Positions 54,001 through 61,635 of a stretch of 64,000 nucleotides of DNA are shown in pieces. A program made the position numbers and the translations under genes. The notes below the pieces were generated by a model. The model worked only from the letters and a program-made list of their open reading frames with translations, made no database searches and was not told the DNA's origin. Each line of letters opens with the position of its first letter. Position 1 is the stretch's first letter. This DNA is from CAZBSE01 sp964610385 (lineage in GTDB: Bacteria; Actinomycetota; Humimicrobiia; Humimicrobiales; Humimicrobiaceae). The stretch lies in NCBI GenBank assembly GCA_964610385.1, contig CAZSXW010000001.1, forward strand, positions 248,001-312,000, given 5' to 3'.

Positions 54001-54834
54001 ATTGTGAGTCTCAGCCGTAAATATAAGATGGTAGGTACAATCCTGTATATTAAAGGGAGAAGTAGTACCGGGATATTTCGGTATTATAGTGGATATGGCA
54101 TAGCCTTTAATAGCACTCGAGTTATCCTTAAAAGCAATAACACTGTTGGAAGGATTTGAGTCAAGTGGTGATTTTATCATCTGAAGCAGGGCTTCCGGAA
54201 TCTCCTTTCCGTCTATTACCAGCCTGCCCTTAAAAAACCAATGCCTTGAATGCTCACTGTTAGCCTGGCCGAGCTGGAAGCATTCCACATTGGTAGGGTT
54301 CCTCCCTATATTATTTATAAAAAGATTATAATAGAATTCAATATCCCACTCATCCATCCCCAGACCCATTTTAAGGTTAAACTTTCTCAGTGCCTCTATA
54401 CCTTCTTCCAATAATGGTATCGTGTATACTTTTTCAGGTTCAATACCTATTTCAAACGAATCTAGCGGTTTATTATAGACACATTCAGTCATACGGTCGT
54501 GATGAGCAGTAACAAATTGCTCCATTTCAATCTTAGGAGGCAGTAAATAACGCCTGGACAACTCTATGCGGCTTACTTTTTCAAGACCACAGGTGCGACA
54601 GATGGCAACCGCATTAGTCGAATACGCCGTTTCAAAGTTTAAACGCGGGCCGATCTCGACTATTCTTTTTTTACTTTTATTATAAAAAGATTTTTCTCCA
54701 AAATTCTCTTCTTGGAAAGTCTCTGCAAGAAGCCAGGTCAGGATCTCAAGTTCTTTTTCCGTAAGCTGGGCTGAAGTCTCAATATAATAGCAGTATTCAA
54801 GATTTTTATCTACACGCCTGTAAAAACGCTGCAT
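51004..54834 (-). CDS. purL: Phosphoribosylformylglycinamidine synthase, single-chain large form
   Basis: A 1276-residue enzyme that carries the PurS-like N-terminus, two AIR-synthetase-related halves and a C-terminal class I glutaminase. Marks are GQANSEHSRHW, FTAETHNFPSGVAPFPGAETGTGG in parts, HDQGAGGPCNVLTELVDP and, in the glutaminase, GVCNGCQLM (nucleophile Cys) and MMPHPERSF (His-Glu). Most Gram-positive bacteria use separate PurS, PurL and PurQ; the fused form is typical of proteobacteria and some clostridia. AGGGGA lies upstream of ATG at long spacing. Confidence 0.95.
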   Translation of the reverse strand: MQRFYRRVDKNLEYCYYIETSAQLTEKELEILTWLLAETFQEENFGEKSFYNKSKKRIVEIGPRLNFETAYSTNAVAICRTCGLEKVSRIELSRRYLLPPKIEMEQFVTAHHDRMTECVYNKPLDSFEIGIEPEKVYTIPLLEEGIEALRKFNLKMGLGMDEWDIEFYYNLFINNIGRNPTNVECFQLGQANSEHSRHWFFKGRLVIDGKEIPEALLQMIKSPLDSNPSNSVIAFKDNSSAIKGYAISTIIPKYPGTTSPFNIQDCTYHLIFTAETHNFPSGVAPFPGAETGTGGRIRDVQATGRGGLVIAGTAGYCTGNLNIPGYQIPGEDSKFDYPSNLASPLKIMIRESDGASDYGNKFGEPVIQGFTRTFGLRLPDGERREWVKPIMFTGGIGQIDDLHIKKEKPEQGMVIVEVGGPAYRIGIGGGAASSMIQGENREELDFNAVQRGNAQMEQKMNRVIRACIEMGDKNPIMSVHDQGAGGPCNVLTELVDPSGGRVEIRNIQVGDKTMSVLEIWGAEYQERNAFLIKSEHLSEFQLICRREKVNCEVLGNITGDGRIVVNDNWEESDPVKFTPVDLGLDDILSGIPRKKFELESIPGKLDLLLLPNDLSVENTLKSIFSLPSVGSKGFLVRKVDRSVTGLIARQQCCGPLQLPVSDVSVVAQSHFGLTGAAIAIGEQPIKVLVDPAAGARMALGEALTNMVWALISDFENIKCSVNWMWAAKLPGGGASLYKAADALIKLMKEIGIAADGGKDSLSMAAQVGDEMVKAPGQVVVSAYASMSDITKVITPDIKRPGESKLIFIDIAPGKERLGGSAVAQVFDQIGDDTPDVENPFLLAGAFKAVQKMIKEDLIIAGHDRSDGGLITTLVEMALAGNCGINVKLPIKDGSVPLLFSEELGLVIEYLPQFEPKITDILGDFNVPFLILGDTQKKRHVVVRGLDKVKMNVDTTTLLTWWEATSDELENHQMNPKLAKEQAKAHKRIGPSYHISFKPKATLPELLEKDEKPRVAIMREEGSNGDREMTSAFFAAGFEPWDVTMKDMLEGKIILDDFRGIVFVGGFTYADVLDSAKGWAGIIKFSPRLKEMFDGFYSRPDTFSLGVCNGCQLMTLIGWVPWKGIDEKKQPRFISNPSGRFESRWTTVKILKSPSIMLKGMEDSILGIWVAHREGHLHCPDDKILSDISDSKLVPIVFVDDKGAATEKYPFNPNSSPSGYTALCSPDGRHLAMMPHPERSFLLWQWPWIPDKLHSELSTSPWLKMFQNAREWCEKNR

Positions 54835-54905
54835 TATTTTTTATTTCCCCTGTCCTTACCACAATTTGAAAAAATGTATCAAGTCATAAGCAACATAAAC
54901 TACTA

Positions 54906-56204
54906 CTATTTTATATTTTTCAACCTATCGATTATCTCATCAATATATTTTAGGTGATACTCAACCTCAAATAACTTCTCTATGCCGTCCCTGTCTATAA
55001 AAGACAATACTTTATCTTCTTTCAGCAGATTTTCCTTAAAGCTGCCTTCATTATTCCATGCCTCAAGAGCCGCCTTCTGTACCAGAACATAGGCGTCTTC
55101 CCTGTTCATGCCTTTTTTTATAAGTTCCAGCAATATTCGTTGTGAAAAAACAATACCACCATACTTCATAAGATTTTTTTTCATATTTGATACGATTACA
55201 TTCAAACCCTCTATCACGAATATTGCCTTTTCCAGCATATAGTCAAGTAGTATAAAACTATCGGGGATTATAATCCTTTCCACCGAAGAATGTGATATAT
55301 CTCTTTCATGCCATAATGAAATATTTTCCATAGCAGCAACCATATTGGATCTTAAGACTCTCGAAAGCCCGCATATCCTTTCACAAATAATAGGATTTTT
55401 TTTATGAGGCATTGCCGAAGAACCTTTTTGTCCTTTGGTAAAAGGCTCTTCTACTTCTCTGACATCGGTTCTCTGTAAGTTCCTTATTTCAAGAGCTACC
55501 TTTTCCAAAGAAGCTCCACAGATTGCCAGGGTTGAGATCAATTGTGCGTGCCTGTCTCTTTGAATAATCTGTGTTGAAACAGGAGATGGCTTTAATCCCA
55601 GAATACTGCAGGCTCTCTTCTCTATTTCAGGAGAAGTATTGGCATAAGTCCCTACTGCACCGGATATTTTCCCAAATCCAACATTCTCCCCTGCCTGCTC
55701 CAATCTCTTTAAATTCCTTGCCATCTCAAAAGCATAAACGCAGAATTTCAACCCCAGGGTGATCGGTTCAGCATGAATTCCGTGTGTCCTTCCCACCATA
55801 ACTGTATGAGCATACTTTTTGGAATCAGACTTTAGAATATTTATAAGTTTTTTAATTTTATTTTTGATCACATCTACTGATTCAAGCAGCTGAAGTGAAA
55901 GAGCACTGTCCACAACATCCGAGGAGGTCAGGCCATAATGTAGAAATTTTGAAGAGTCACCCACATATGAAGATACATTGATTAAAAAAGCTATAACATC
56001 ATGATGCGTTTCAGTTTCTATTTCACTTATCTTGGAGATTTCAAATTTAGCTTTTTTACATATATCATCTGCAGCCTTTTCTGGTATAACACCAAGTTCC
56101 GCTTGAGCTCTGGCTACTGCTTTTTCAACTTCCAGCCATTTTGTGATTTTATTCTCATCACTCCATATACTGCCCATCTCTGCAGTGGTATACCTGGGAA
56201 TCAT
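54906..56204 (-). CDS. purB: Adenylosuccinate lyase
   Basis: A 432-residue fumarase-superfamily lyase acting at SAICAR cleavage and adenylosuccinate cleavage. MIPRYTTAEMGSIWSDENK is the typical start, and TSSDVVDSA, VGRTHGIHAEP and the flexible signature loop GSSAMPHKKNP are present. The start is taken as ATG 56204, with AGGAG five bases upstream; the GTG at 56210 would lie too close to it. It precedes purL by 71 bases and begins the block of purine genes. Confidence 0.96.
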   Translation of the reverse strand: MIPRYTTAEMGSIWSDENKITKWLEVEKAVARAQAELGVIPEKAADDICKKAKFEISKISEIETETHHDVIAFLINVSSYVGDSSKFLHYGLTSSDVVDSALSLQLLESVDVIKNKIKKLINILKSDSKKYAHTVMVGRTHGIHAEPITLGLKFCVYAFEMARNLKRLEQAGENVGFGKISGAVGTYANTSPEIEKRACSILGLKPSPVSTQIIQRDRHAQLISTLAICGASLEKVALEIRNLQRTDVREVEEPFTKGQKGSSAMPHKKNPIICERICGLSRVLRSNMVAAMENISLWHERDISHSSVERIIIPDSFILLDYMLEKAIFVIEGLNVIVSNMKKNLMKYGGIVFSQRILLELIKKGMNREDAYVLVQKAALEAWNNEGSFKENLLKEDKVLSFIDRDGIEKLFEVEYHLKYIDEIIDRLKNIK

Positions 56205-56270
56205 AAACACTCCTAATATAATAAGGAAATCGTCTTTATAAATTTTATGATGCAGGATTAAAAAAACCTG

Positions 56271-56594
56271 CTACATCAACTCTTCCAGTATTCTTTCCCT
56301 GAAAGCCTGGTAATTTTTAGAATCATTTAAATCCAGAAGCTCATCACCGCAATCATAAAAAACCTGATCGAATTCTTTAAGACAGATATCGGAAATCTTT
56401 AACAGCCATTTACTGTTAAGTTTCCAGCTTTTTAGATCTATCAGCCATTCCTTTTCACCCGAAGGTATTTCTTTTTTAATAAAATCATCCAGCTTCTTGG
56501 ATCTCATTGATGCCTGCAGCAAAAAATCGATTTTATTGGTAAGAGACGAAATATTTGCTATACTTAAACCCTTATCTTTGCCCACCAATACCAC
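56271..56594 (-). CDS. Hypothetical small protein
   Basis: A 107-residue, mostly helical, charged protein (SGEKEWLIDLKSWKLNSKWLLKISDICLKEFDQVF in part). No family was recognised. It lies between the LCP gene and purB on the same strand, with about 65 bases on each side, and may be co-transcribed. The start is uncertain: GTG 56594, or TTG 56588 after AAGGTGG. Codon use looks like the neighbours, which supports coding. Confidence 0.45.
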   Translation of the reverse strand: MVLVGKDKGLSIANISSLTNKIDFLLQASMRSKKLDDFIKKEIPSGEKEWLIDLKSWKLNSKWLLKISDICLKEFDQVFYDCGDELLDLNDSKNYQAFRERILEELM

Positions 56595-56658
56595 CTTTAT
56601 AGATACTGTACAAAATTTTTAAAACGTCAAAGCACTCATACTATATTGTACCAATCTT

Positions 56659-57480
56659 TTATTTTAGATAATTACTTAAAAATTCTTTTACTTCTTCTTC
56701 GTCCGCAATCTGAAAGCTTATATTGTCAATATTAGCTGAAACTGTAGGAATAGTAACACGGTCTATATCCTTACTTGAAAATAATAGCATAAATCCTATA
56801 GAACAAAAATCCCATATTGTAAAATCTGTTTGAGTCCTCCTGTTTAAAATCCCAATAAGCTGGCCTGCTTTAGATATCATCGAAAGATTGAATTTCTGTT
56901 TTATTACCTCATTAATCAGATATTGCTGCCTGGCCATCCTGTCAATATCGCCCCCCTTGGTAGCTCTGCACCTGGCAAATGAGAGAGCCTGCTCACCATT
57001 CATATCGTAAGTCCCCGGTTCAAAATGTGCACCAGAAAGTTCATCATCAAGCGGTTCTTCCACTGTTATCCTAACTCCTCCAAGTACATCTATTATCTCT
57101 TTAAATCCGTTAAAATCTATTATTGCTGTTCTGTCAACCTCAATGCCGGTAAGCTGGTATATTTCCTTTTTTATCAGTTCTTCGCCGCCATACGCATATG
57201 CAGCATTTATTTTAGGTATTCCATATTCTTCAAGCCCGGCCCTCCTGGTATCCCTGGGAATTGAAATAAGACAATCCTTCTCCCCCAAGCTGCTTATGTG
57301 ATATATAATAATGGTATCAGTATTATTCAGCTCCATATTTCCTTCTCTTTCGTCAACACCCAGAATCAACATATTCTTACCGATCGGATTTAAGTCTGTA
57401 AAGAAGATACATAGGAGTCCAAATATGACCAGAACAAAAATGACAAGAATAGTAATAAAACAGCCTTTGGTTTTATTCAT
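56659..57480 (-). CDS. LytR-CpsA-Psr (LCP) family protein
   Basis: A 273-residue protein with one N-terminal membrane span (FITILVIFVLVIFGLLCIFF) and an extracytoplasmic LCP domain. LCP enzymes attach polyprenyl-phosphate-linked glycopolymers to the peptidoglycan. Marks are LGVDEREGNMELNNTDTI, SIPRDTRR (phosphate-binding Arg), KINAAYAYGG and LSFARCRATKGGDIDRMARQQ. It is a minimal-length LCP without a C-terminal extension, and supports a Gram-positive-like wall. It lies 27 bases downstream of rex. Confidence 0.92.
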   Translation of the reverse strand: MNKTKGCFITILVIFVLVIFGLLCIFFTDLNPIGKNMLILGVDEREGNMELNNTDTIIIYHISSLGEKDCLISIPRDTRRAGLEEYGIPKINAAYAYGGEELIKKEIYQLTGIEVDRTAIIDFNGFKEIIDVLGGVRITVEEPLDDELSGAHFEPGTYDMNGEQALSFARCRATKGGDIDRMARQQYLINEVIKQKFNLSMISKAGQLIGILNRRTQTDFTIWDFCSIGFMLLFSSKDIDRVTIPTVSANIDNISFQIADEEEVKEFLSNYLK

Positions 57481-57507
57481 ATCTTATTTATTTCCAAACA
57501 TGAGAAA

Positions 57508-58158
57508 TCATTTATATTCCCCGTAGCCGGTATGAGATAAATAATACAGAGTGTGAAGCAATTTTTCAATAGGATCTGTTGTCTCAATCCTCACACCCGC
57601 CGGGGTCTTTATGGGAACCGACGTATAATTTATTATGACTTTTATACCGGTACCAACGATAATATCCGCTACTTTCTGTGCCGAATCAGGAGGAACTGCA
57701 AGTATTGATATTTCTATATTTTTTTTCTTGATCTCATCTTTTATCCTGTTTATATCCAGTACTTTCTTTCCGGATATGATCTTACCTATGACCTTTGGAT
57801 TATTATCAAAAATATTTTCTATCTCGAAACCGAATCTTTTCAGCATCTTATATTTTAAAATCGCCCTACCCAAATTACCTGCACCGATCAAGGCAATCCG
57901 CACCATCCTGTCGTAACCTAGTATTTTATTAAATGAATTAATGAGTTCATTGATATTAAATCCGACTCCCCTTTTACCCTTTATCTTAAAGCACATCAAA
58001 TCCCTTCTTACTTCTGCACTATTTATACCGGTATTTACGCTGATACCTTCAGAGGTTATAGTTCTTTTACCGAGTTCCTTCAACTGTACAATATACTTTA
58101 AGTACTGGGATAATCTCGAAATGACACCTTCAGAATATATTCTCTTTACCATAAGCAA
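57508..58158 (-). CDS. rex: Redox-sensing transcriptional repressor Rex
   Basis: A 216-residue repressor that releases DNA when NADH rises. The N-terminal winged helix (VISRLSQYLKYIVQLKELGKRTITSEGIS) recognises Rex boxes. The Rossmann NAD(H)-binding part starts at ALIGAGNLGRAILKYKML, followed by FDNNPKVIGKIISGKKVLD and AVPPDSAQKVADIIVGTGI. The C-terminal helix HTLYYLSHTG is the domain-swapped tail. The start may be TTG 58158 or ATG 58152. It heads a minus-strand series that runs through LCP into the purine genes. Confidence 0.95.
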   Translation of the reverse strand: MLMVKRIYSEGVISRLSQYLKYIVQLKELGKRTITSEGISVNTGINSAEVRRDLMCFKIKGKRGVGFNINELINSFNKILGYDRMVRIALIGAGNLGRAILKYKMLKRFGFEIENIFDNNPKVIGKIISGKKVLDINRIKDEIKKKNIEISILAVPPDSAQKVADIIVGTGIKVIINYTSVPIKTPAGVRIETTDPIEKLLHTLYYLSHTGYGEYK

Positions 58159-58289
58159 AGTCTACCATAAAAATTTTTATCAATAATATGATACCTTACT
58201 TGAAAAATTCATACTCAGAACTTTGTATCATAATTGTAACAGGATCAACTTCCTTTTACAAGATCACAGATTTCTTTCAGGGAATGATA

Positions 58290-59255
58290 CTAAGCCTTTA
58301 TCCTGAAATCGTATATGCCATTTTTTTGTTTAAAAGTACTCCCGCAATGAGTGCAGACGAACATGTTTTTTCTAAAAAATAGTGACTGTTTTCTGCAATA
58401 GGGGCACAATATAATATCCTTTAAAGACACCTTAAGATCGGTTCGGATTTTTTCCTGCTTCTTTTCCTCTAAAATACTTTTTAAAAAAACGCTTGGTCCT
58501 AGAAGGACGAAGGGAATGATTCTCTGATAAAGTTTTTCAAAAAATATCAGTGTTTTTGTACCAGGAAATCTCTTTAGTATATTAAGTCTGAAATTGGAGA
58601 CGCTTATCATTTTTTTTATGGCAAATTTCCTTTTTTTTAGGGTCACTGTTATATACATGGGGTGGAAATTCATTATGGTCTCTCCTACCTGGGACGGCAA
58701 CAGGTTGAATGGTGATGTATCCATCTTTCCTATAAAATACCTAAGTATATTTTTTAAGTTTCTTTTATTGGCAAACTCAAGAAAATAAAGCCCCCCGCTC
58801 TTCAATATCCTTGCCACCTCGCTAAAATACATTTCAGGATCATCAAGATGATGCACCATCCTTACTGTAAGCACTACGTCAGCACACTTTGATCTCAAAG
58901 GTAGATGGGCTGCATCTGCAGCAATAAGATAAACAGAGGAAAGACTTCTTTGGCTGTTACCCAGGAACTCTCTTATTTTTCTTCTGGCATTTTTTAGATT
59001 TTTAATAGAATAGTCTATAAGTACTATATTCTCAAAATGCTTGTATTCATTAAAAAGCCTGCCATATCCGCAGCCAATATCAAAAAAGAACTTTTTGGTC
59101 CCATCGACTCCAGCCAGTAGTTTCCTTAAAGCCAGTCTTTCAGCTCTGTCCTCATATAGTCTTTTGTTGTCTTCCCAGAATTTGGTGTAATCATAGCTTT
59201 CATAATCCGACTTTCTAAATACCAATCTCATGCCTTTCAGATTTTTAATATACAA
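58290..59255 (-). CDS. Class I methyltransferase with C-terminal zinc ribbon
   Basis: A 321-residue protein. A Rossmann methyltransferase domain spans about 30-180: FDIGCGYGRLFNEYKH is motif I, IVLIDYSIKNLKNARRKI follows, and the VVLTVRMVHHLDDPEMYFSEVARILKSGG block gives the later motifs (quoted in parts). The middle region is basic and hydrophobic. The last 45 residues contain LCPYCRKQSLFFRKNMFVCTHCGSTF in part, a CxxC-x-CxxC zinc ribbon like Trm112/UPF0434 segments. The acceptor is unknown, perhaps a quinone, glycan or RNA. The start is TTG 59255, just after a TATAAT box, or ATG 59231. Confidence 0.75.
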   Translation of the reverse strand: MYIKNLKGMRLVFRKSDYESYDYTKFWEDNKRLYEDRAERLALRKLLAGVDGTKKFFFDIGCGYGRLFNEYKHFENIVLIDYSIKNLKNARRKIREFLGNSQRSLSSVYLIAADAAHLPLRSKCADVVLTVRMVHHLDDPEMYFSEVARILKSGGLYFLEFANKRNLKNILRYFIGKMDTSPFNLLPSQVGETIMNFHPMYITVTLKKRKFAIKKMISVSNFRLNILKRFPGTKTLIFFEKLYQRIIPFVLLGPSVFLKSILEEKKQEKIRTDLKVSLKDIILCPYCRKQSLFFRKNMFVCTHCGSTFKQKNGIYDFRIKA

Positions 59256-59436
59256 TTTGAATAATTATACTACAATTAGTTTATAGTGTTCCACCGTTAC
59301 TGTAGTTACTCGGTGTCATCTTTTACTTTTTTTAAAAAAGTCTTGTATAATATTAAAAACTGACTTAAAAATGATTATAAGACTTTAGTCCTGTAAATAT
59401 TTATAAAATAAAAATATCAGATTTTGAGAGATCAAT

Positions 59437-59934
59437 ATGGCAGAAACAATATATAAGAACCAGGATGAGATCTTCTGTCCGGAATGCGGGAGGACTATCA
59501 AAAGGGGTACTACCATATGCCCTCACTGCGGGGCTAACGTCAAAGACCTATTCACAGATAGTATAACCTATCAGACACCGATTTATAGAATGGAAGGAGG
59601 GATCACCCCAAAAAATAAAGTAGTTGCCATACTTCTGGCAGTATTCTTCGGCTTCTGGGCCTGGCTCTATACCTATGGGAAAAATGCAAAAAAGTTCTGG
59701 ATTTCTATAGGAGTCAATGCGGTAATATTTATAATTATCCTCTCTTACTCCTGTTCTATTATAAGCAATGCCATATCTTATAATTATAATCAATATTCTA
59801 TGGATTATACAACCGGACCTATCATAGGCTTAAGTATCTTTGTGAATCTAATAAGCTTCGGCATCTGGATATGGGCATTGGTCGATAACGCTGCAAAACC
59901 AGACAGTTTTTATACAAAGTATCCCAAAGGTTAG
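59437..59934 (+). CDS. Zinc-ribbon membrane protein
   Basis: A 165-residue protein. The N-terminus has a zinc ribbon, FCPECGRTIKRGTTICPHCGANV, with four Cys. After a linker, a basic-hydrophobic region holds four spans (KNKVVAILLAVFFGFWAWLYTYG and later segments). The combination is common in small bacterial proteins of unknown function. The GDFWAWLYTY-type segment resembles TM2-like domains, but not convincingly. Downstream is a 19-base stem terminator. No operon partner. Confidence 0.65.
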   Translation: MAETIYKNQDEIFCPECGRTIKRGTTICPHCGANVKDLFTDSITYQTPIYRMEGGITPKNKVVAILLAVFFGFWAWLYTYGKNAKKFWISIGVNAVIFIIILSYSCSIISNAISYNYNQYSMDYTTGPIIGLSIFVNLISFGIWIWALVDNAAKPDSFYTKYPKG

Positions 59935-59950
59935 AACTAAAAATGTGTAA

Positions 59951-60001
59951 TTTAAAATAAGAGAAAACCTTTAGTTATCCGTGGTTTTCTCTTATTTTAA
60001 A
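59951..60001. terminator. Strong bidirectional intrinsic terminator
   Basis: Bases 59951-59969 are perfectly complementary to 59983-60001 (19-base arms around a 13-base loop), with A-rich 5' and T-rich 3' ends. It separates the convergent zinc-ribbon and ssb genes. Confidence 0.85.
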
Positions 60002-60019
60002 TCAATATCTGATAGTATC

Positions 60020-60436
60020 TTAAGTTATCTTTGATTTTATTTTATCCTTTTTTGATTCGCCGCCCTCTTTCCTGACACTATCTTTATCTATTATTTTTAT
60101 ATGGTTGAACTCCAGGCTGGCTGCCACTATATCAGCCGTGATGCTTGTAATGTTATACTTTTTACCTTCCTTATTTTCCCAGCTCCTAAGATTGATATGG
60201 CCGCATACCATTATTCTGTTTCCTTTCTTTAATGCAGACGCGCAATTCTCGGCAAGATTGCCCCATACGGTAATATTGAAATAATCAACAGCTTCAAGAT
60301 CCTCTCCATTTTTATCCTTCCATTTTTTATTTGATGCCAGGCTCATCTCGGTTATAGCTGTTCCTTCATTAGTATATTTTATTTCCGGATCACGGGTAAG
60401 ATTACCCAGTAAATATATATTATTTATATAATTCAT
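60020..60436 (-). CDS. ssb: Single-stranded DNA-binding protein
   Basis: A 138-residue OB-fold protein: MNYINNIYLLGNLTRDPEIKYTNEGTAI leads to DYFNITVWGNLAENCASALKKGNRIMVCGHINLRSW (marks quoted in parts). Aromatic residues for stacking are at the usual positions. The C-terminal tail is short and ends KDKIKSKIT; it lacks the acidic DDDIPF-type tip that binds partner proteins, so it may be a non-housekeeping SSB or a paralogue. It lies downstream of the Tad-like genes on the same strand, spaced by 30 bases. Confidence 0.88.
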   Translation of the reverse strand: MNYINNIYLLGNLTRDPEIKYTNEGTAITEMSLASNKKWKDKNGEDLEAVDYFNITVWGNLAENCASALKKGNRIMVCGHINLRSWENKEGKKYNITSITADIVAASLEFNHIKIIDKDSVRKEGGESKKDKIKSKIT

Positions 60437-60466
60437 AAATCTTCCTTCCTAAAAAACATTTAAAAT

Positions 60467-60895
60467 TCAATAGCCGAATTTATAACTTTTACAGTAGCCG
60501 TAATACTCATCCCAGGGATATATAACTTCTGCTTTTGAGGTAGCCTTTATACTGCTATTCCCCGGCAGCAATTTGTCCAGTAAAAGAAAATCAAGTTCCT
60601 TCTCTACAGTGACTATTACTTCATCATAGTCGTACCTGCATTCAATAAGTCTGCAGTTGTTGACAGTGGTCACTTTTTCAGCTTCTTTGATACAATCCCG
60701 ATCACTAAGAAACAGGAGGTTCTGCGCTGCAGCAAGAGAAGCAGCATCAGAAGCATTCTTCGTGACCTCTCTTGCTATGAAAATCCGGCATAAATCAAAA
60801 ATAAATACAAATAGCACTGAAAACATAACTACAGCAGCCAGGATTATAAAAGAAGCATTTCCTTTGTTTTTAATTTTTAAACTCTTCAATAGCAT
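60467..60895 (-). CDS. TadG/TadE-like pilus-associated pseudopilin protein
   Basis: A 142-residue protein with a short basic lead (MLLKSLKIKNKG) and a long hydrophobic segment NASFIILAAVVMFSVLFVFIFDL, followed by KNASDAASLAAAQNLLFL, the mark of TadG-like N-termini (Flp pilus-assembly). The typical glutamate at +5 of the prepilin cleavage site is missing (NASFI). The remainder contains Cys residues and a beta-rich part. The start overlaps the end of tadE by 10 bases, indicating coupling. Confidence 0.7.
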   Translation of the reverse strand: MLLKSLKIKNKGNASFIILAAVVMFSVLFVFIFDLCRIFIAREVTKNASDAASLAAAQNLLFLSDRDCIKEAEKVTTVNNCRLIECRYDYDEVIVTVEKELDFLLLDKLLPGNSSIKATSKAEVIYPWDEYYGYCKSYKFGY

Positions 60896-61317
60896 TCCAT
60901 CCTCATACTACTTTTTACCTTTATAAAAAAATCCTTTCCGGTAATTTTTGAAATTATATCTGTGAGACCACCATATTTATATGAAAGGATAACCGTAACA
61001 ATGTCTCCGACTTCTCTTAAATTTCTATTATTGGGATCAATGCTTATATTAAGCCGGTCCTGATCCAGCCCGGAACAAAATTTTCTAATATAACCACATG
61101 CTTCCCGGCTGGAGTTGGTTGTAGCGATTACTCTTGCACCCTCACGTGACGCCTGTTCCAATATATTTTTCTGATAAATCAGTAAACCAATATGGGAAAC
61201 AATTAAAACAATTAGAATTATAAAGGGGATTATAAGAGCAAATTCCAGAGAGGCCTGTCCCCCCTTCCCTCTTAACAGTATTTTAAAAGCTTTTTTATGA
61301 TTATTTCTAAACGACAT
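60886..61317 (-). CDS. tadE: TadE-like pseudopilin
   Basis: A 143-residue protein with the TadE signature: basic lead, then RGKGGQASLEFALIIPFIILIVLIV with the processing site G/QASLE (Glu at +5) and the hydrophobic pilin helix. The post-helix QKNILEQASREGARVIATTN is the usual TadE continuation. It is a minor pseudopilin of the Flp/Tad pilus that is processed by the TadV peptidase. Followed by the TadG-like gene. Confidence 0.85.
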   Translation of the reverse strand: MSFRNNHKKAFKILLRGKGGQASLEFALIIPFIILIVLIVSHIGLLIYQKNILEQASREGARVIATTNSSREACGYIRKFCSGLDQDRLNISIDPNNRNLREVGDIVTVILSYKYGGLTDIISKITGKDFFIKVKSSMRMECY

Positions 61318-61382
61318 ATTCTTTAAAAAAATTGTTTCCCATATCGTATATTCTCAGGAATAATCTCATTTTAATTAATCCC

Positions 61383-61565
61383 TTAAACCATCGAAGCTAT
61401 CTTGTTAAATACTTTTGAAATAACATCTATTATTATTGGTTTTCCTACTGCTATCAGTATTGCGCTTATTATTCCTGCTATCACTATTACCAGTGCATAT
61501 TCCAGTGTAGATTGTCCTTTTTGTCCCCATACTTTTACTTTTTCAATAAATCTTTTTATTTTTAT
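61383..61565 (-). CDS. flp: Flp-type major pilin, apparent ATA start
   Basis: About 60 residues: basic lead ending KVWGQKG, then the prepilin cleavage site G/QSTLE with Glu at +5 and a hydrophobic helix (YALVIVIAGIISAILIAVG), the Flp pilin layout. The in-frame GTG at 61574 lies inside the Shine-Dalgarno and cannot be used with it. AGGAGGTGA (61579-61571) is followed after five bases by ATA at 61565, so ATA is the likely start. No in-frame ATG or TTG precedes the conserved part. The leader carries a duplicated Shine-Dalgarno segment. Confidence 0.75.
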   Translation of the reverse strand: MKIKRFIEKVKVWGQKGQSTLEYALVIVIAGIISAILIAVGKPIIIDVISKVFNKIASMV

Positions 61566-61566
61566 T

Positions 61567-61614
61567 TTATTCACCTCCTTTCTTTATAAATTATATTTAT
61601 TCACCTCCTTTCTT
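61567..61614 (-). repeat. Duplicated Shine-Dalgarno segment upstream of flp
   Basis: TTATTCACCTCCTTTCTT occurs at 61567-61584 and again, identically, at 61597-61614, exactly 30 bases apart. On the minus strand each copy reads as an AAAGGAGGTGAATAA ribosome binding site. Only the proximal copy is in position for flp. Confidence 0.7.
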
Positions 61615-61635
61615 AATTTTTATGCTTTTGCTTAC

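Noticed and set aside
58188..58382. 64-residue plus-strand frame between rex and the methyltransferase
   Set aside because: Its second half is antisense to the methyltransferase zinc ribbon, and there is no ribosome binding site.
61383..61574. GTG 61574 as start of flp
   Set aside because: The codon is part of the Shine-Dalgarno AGGAGGTGA itself, so a ribosome bound there could not start at it.
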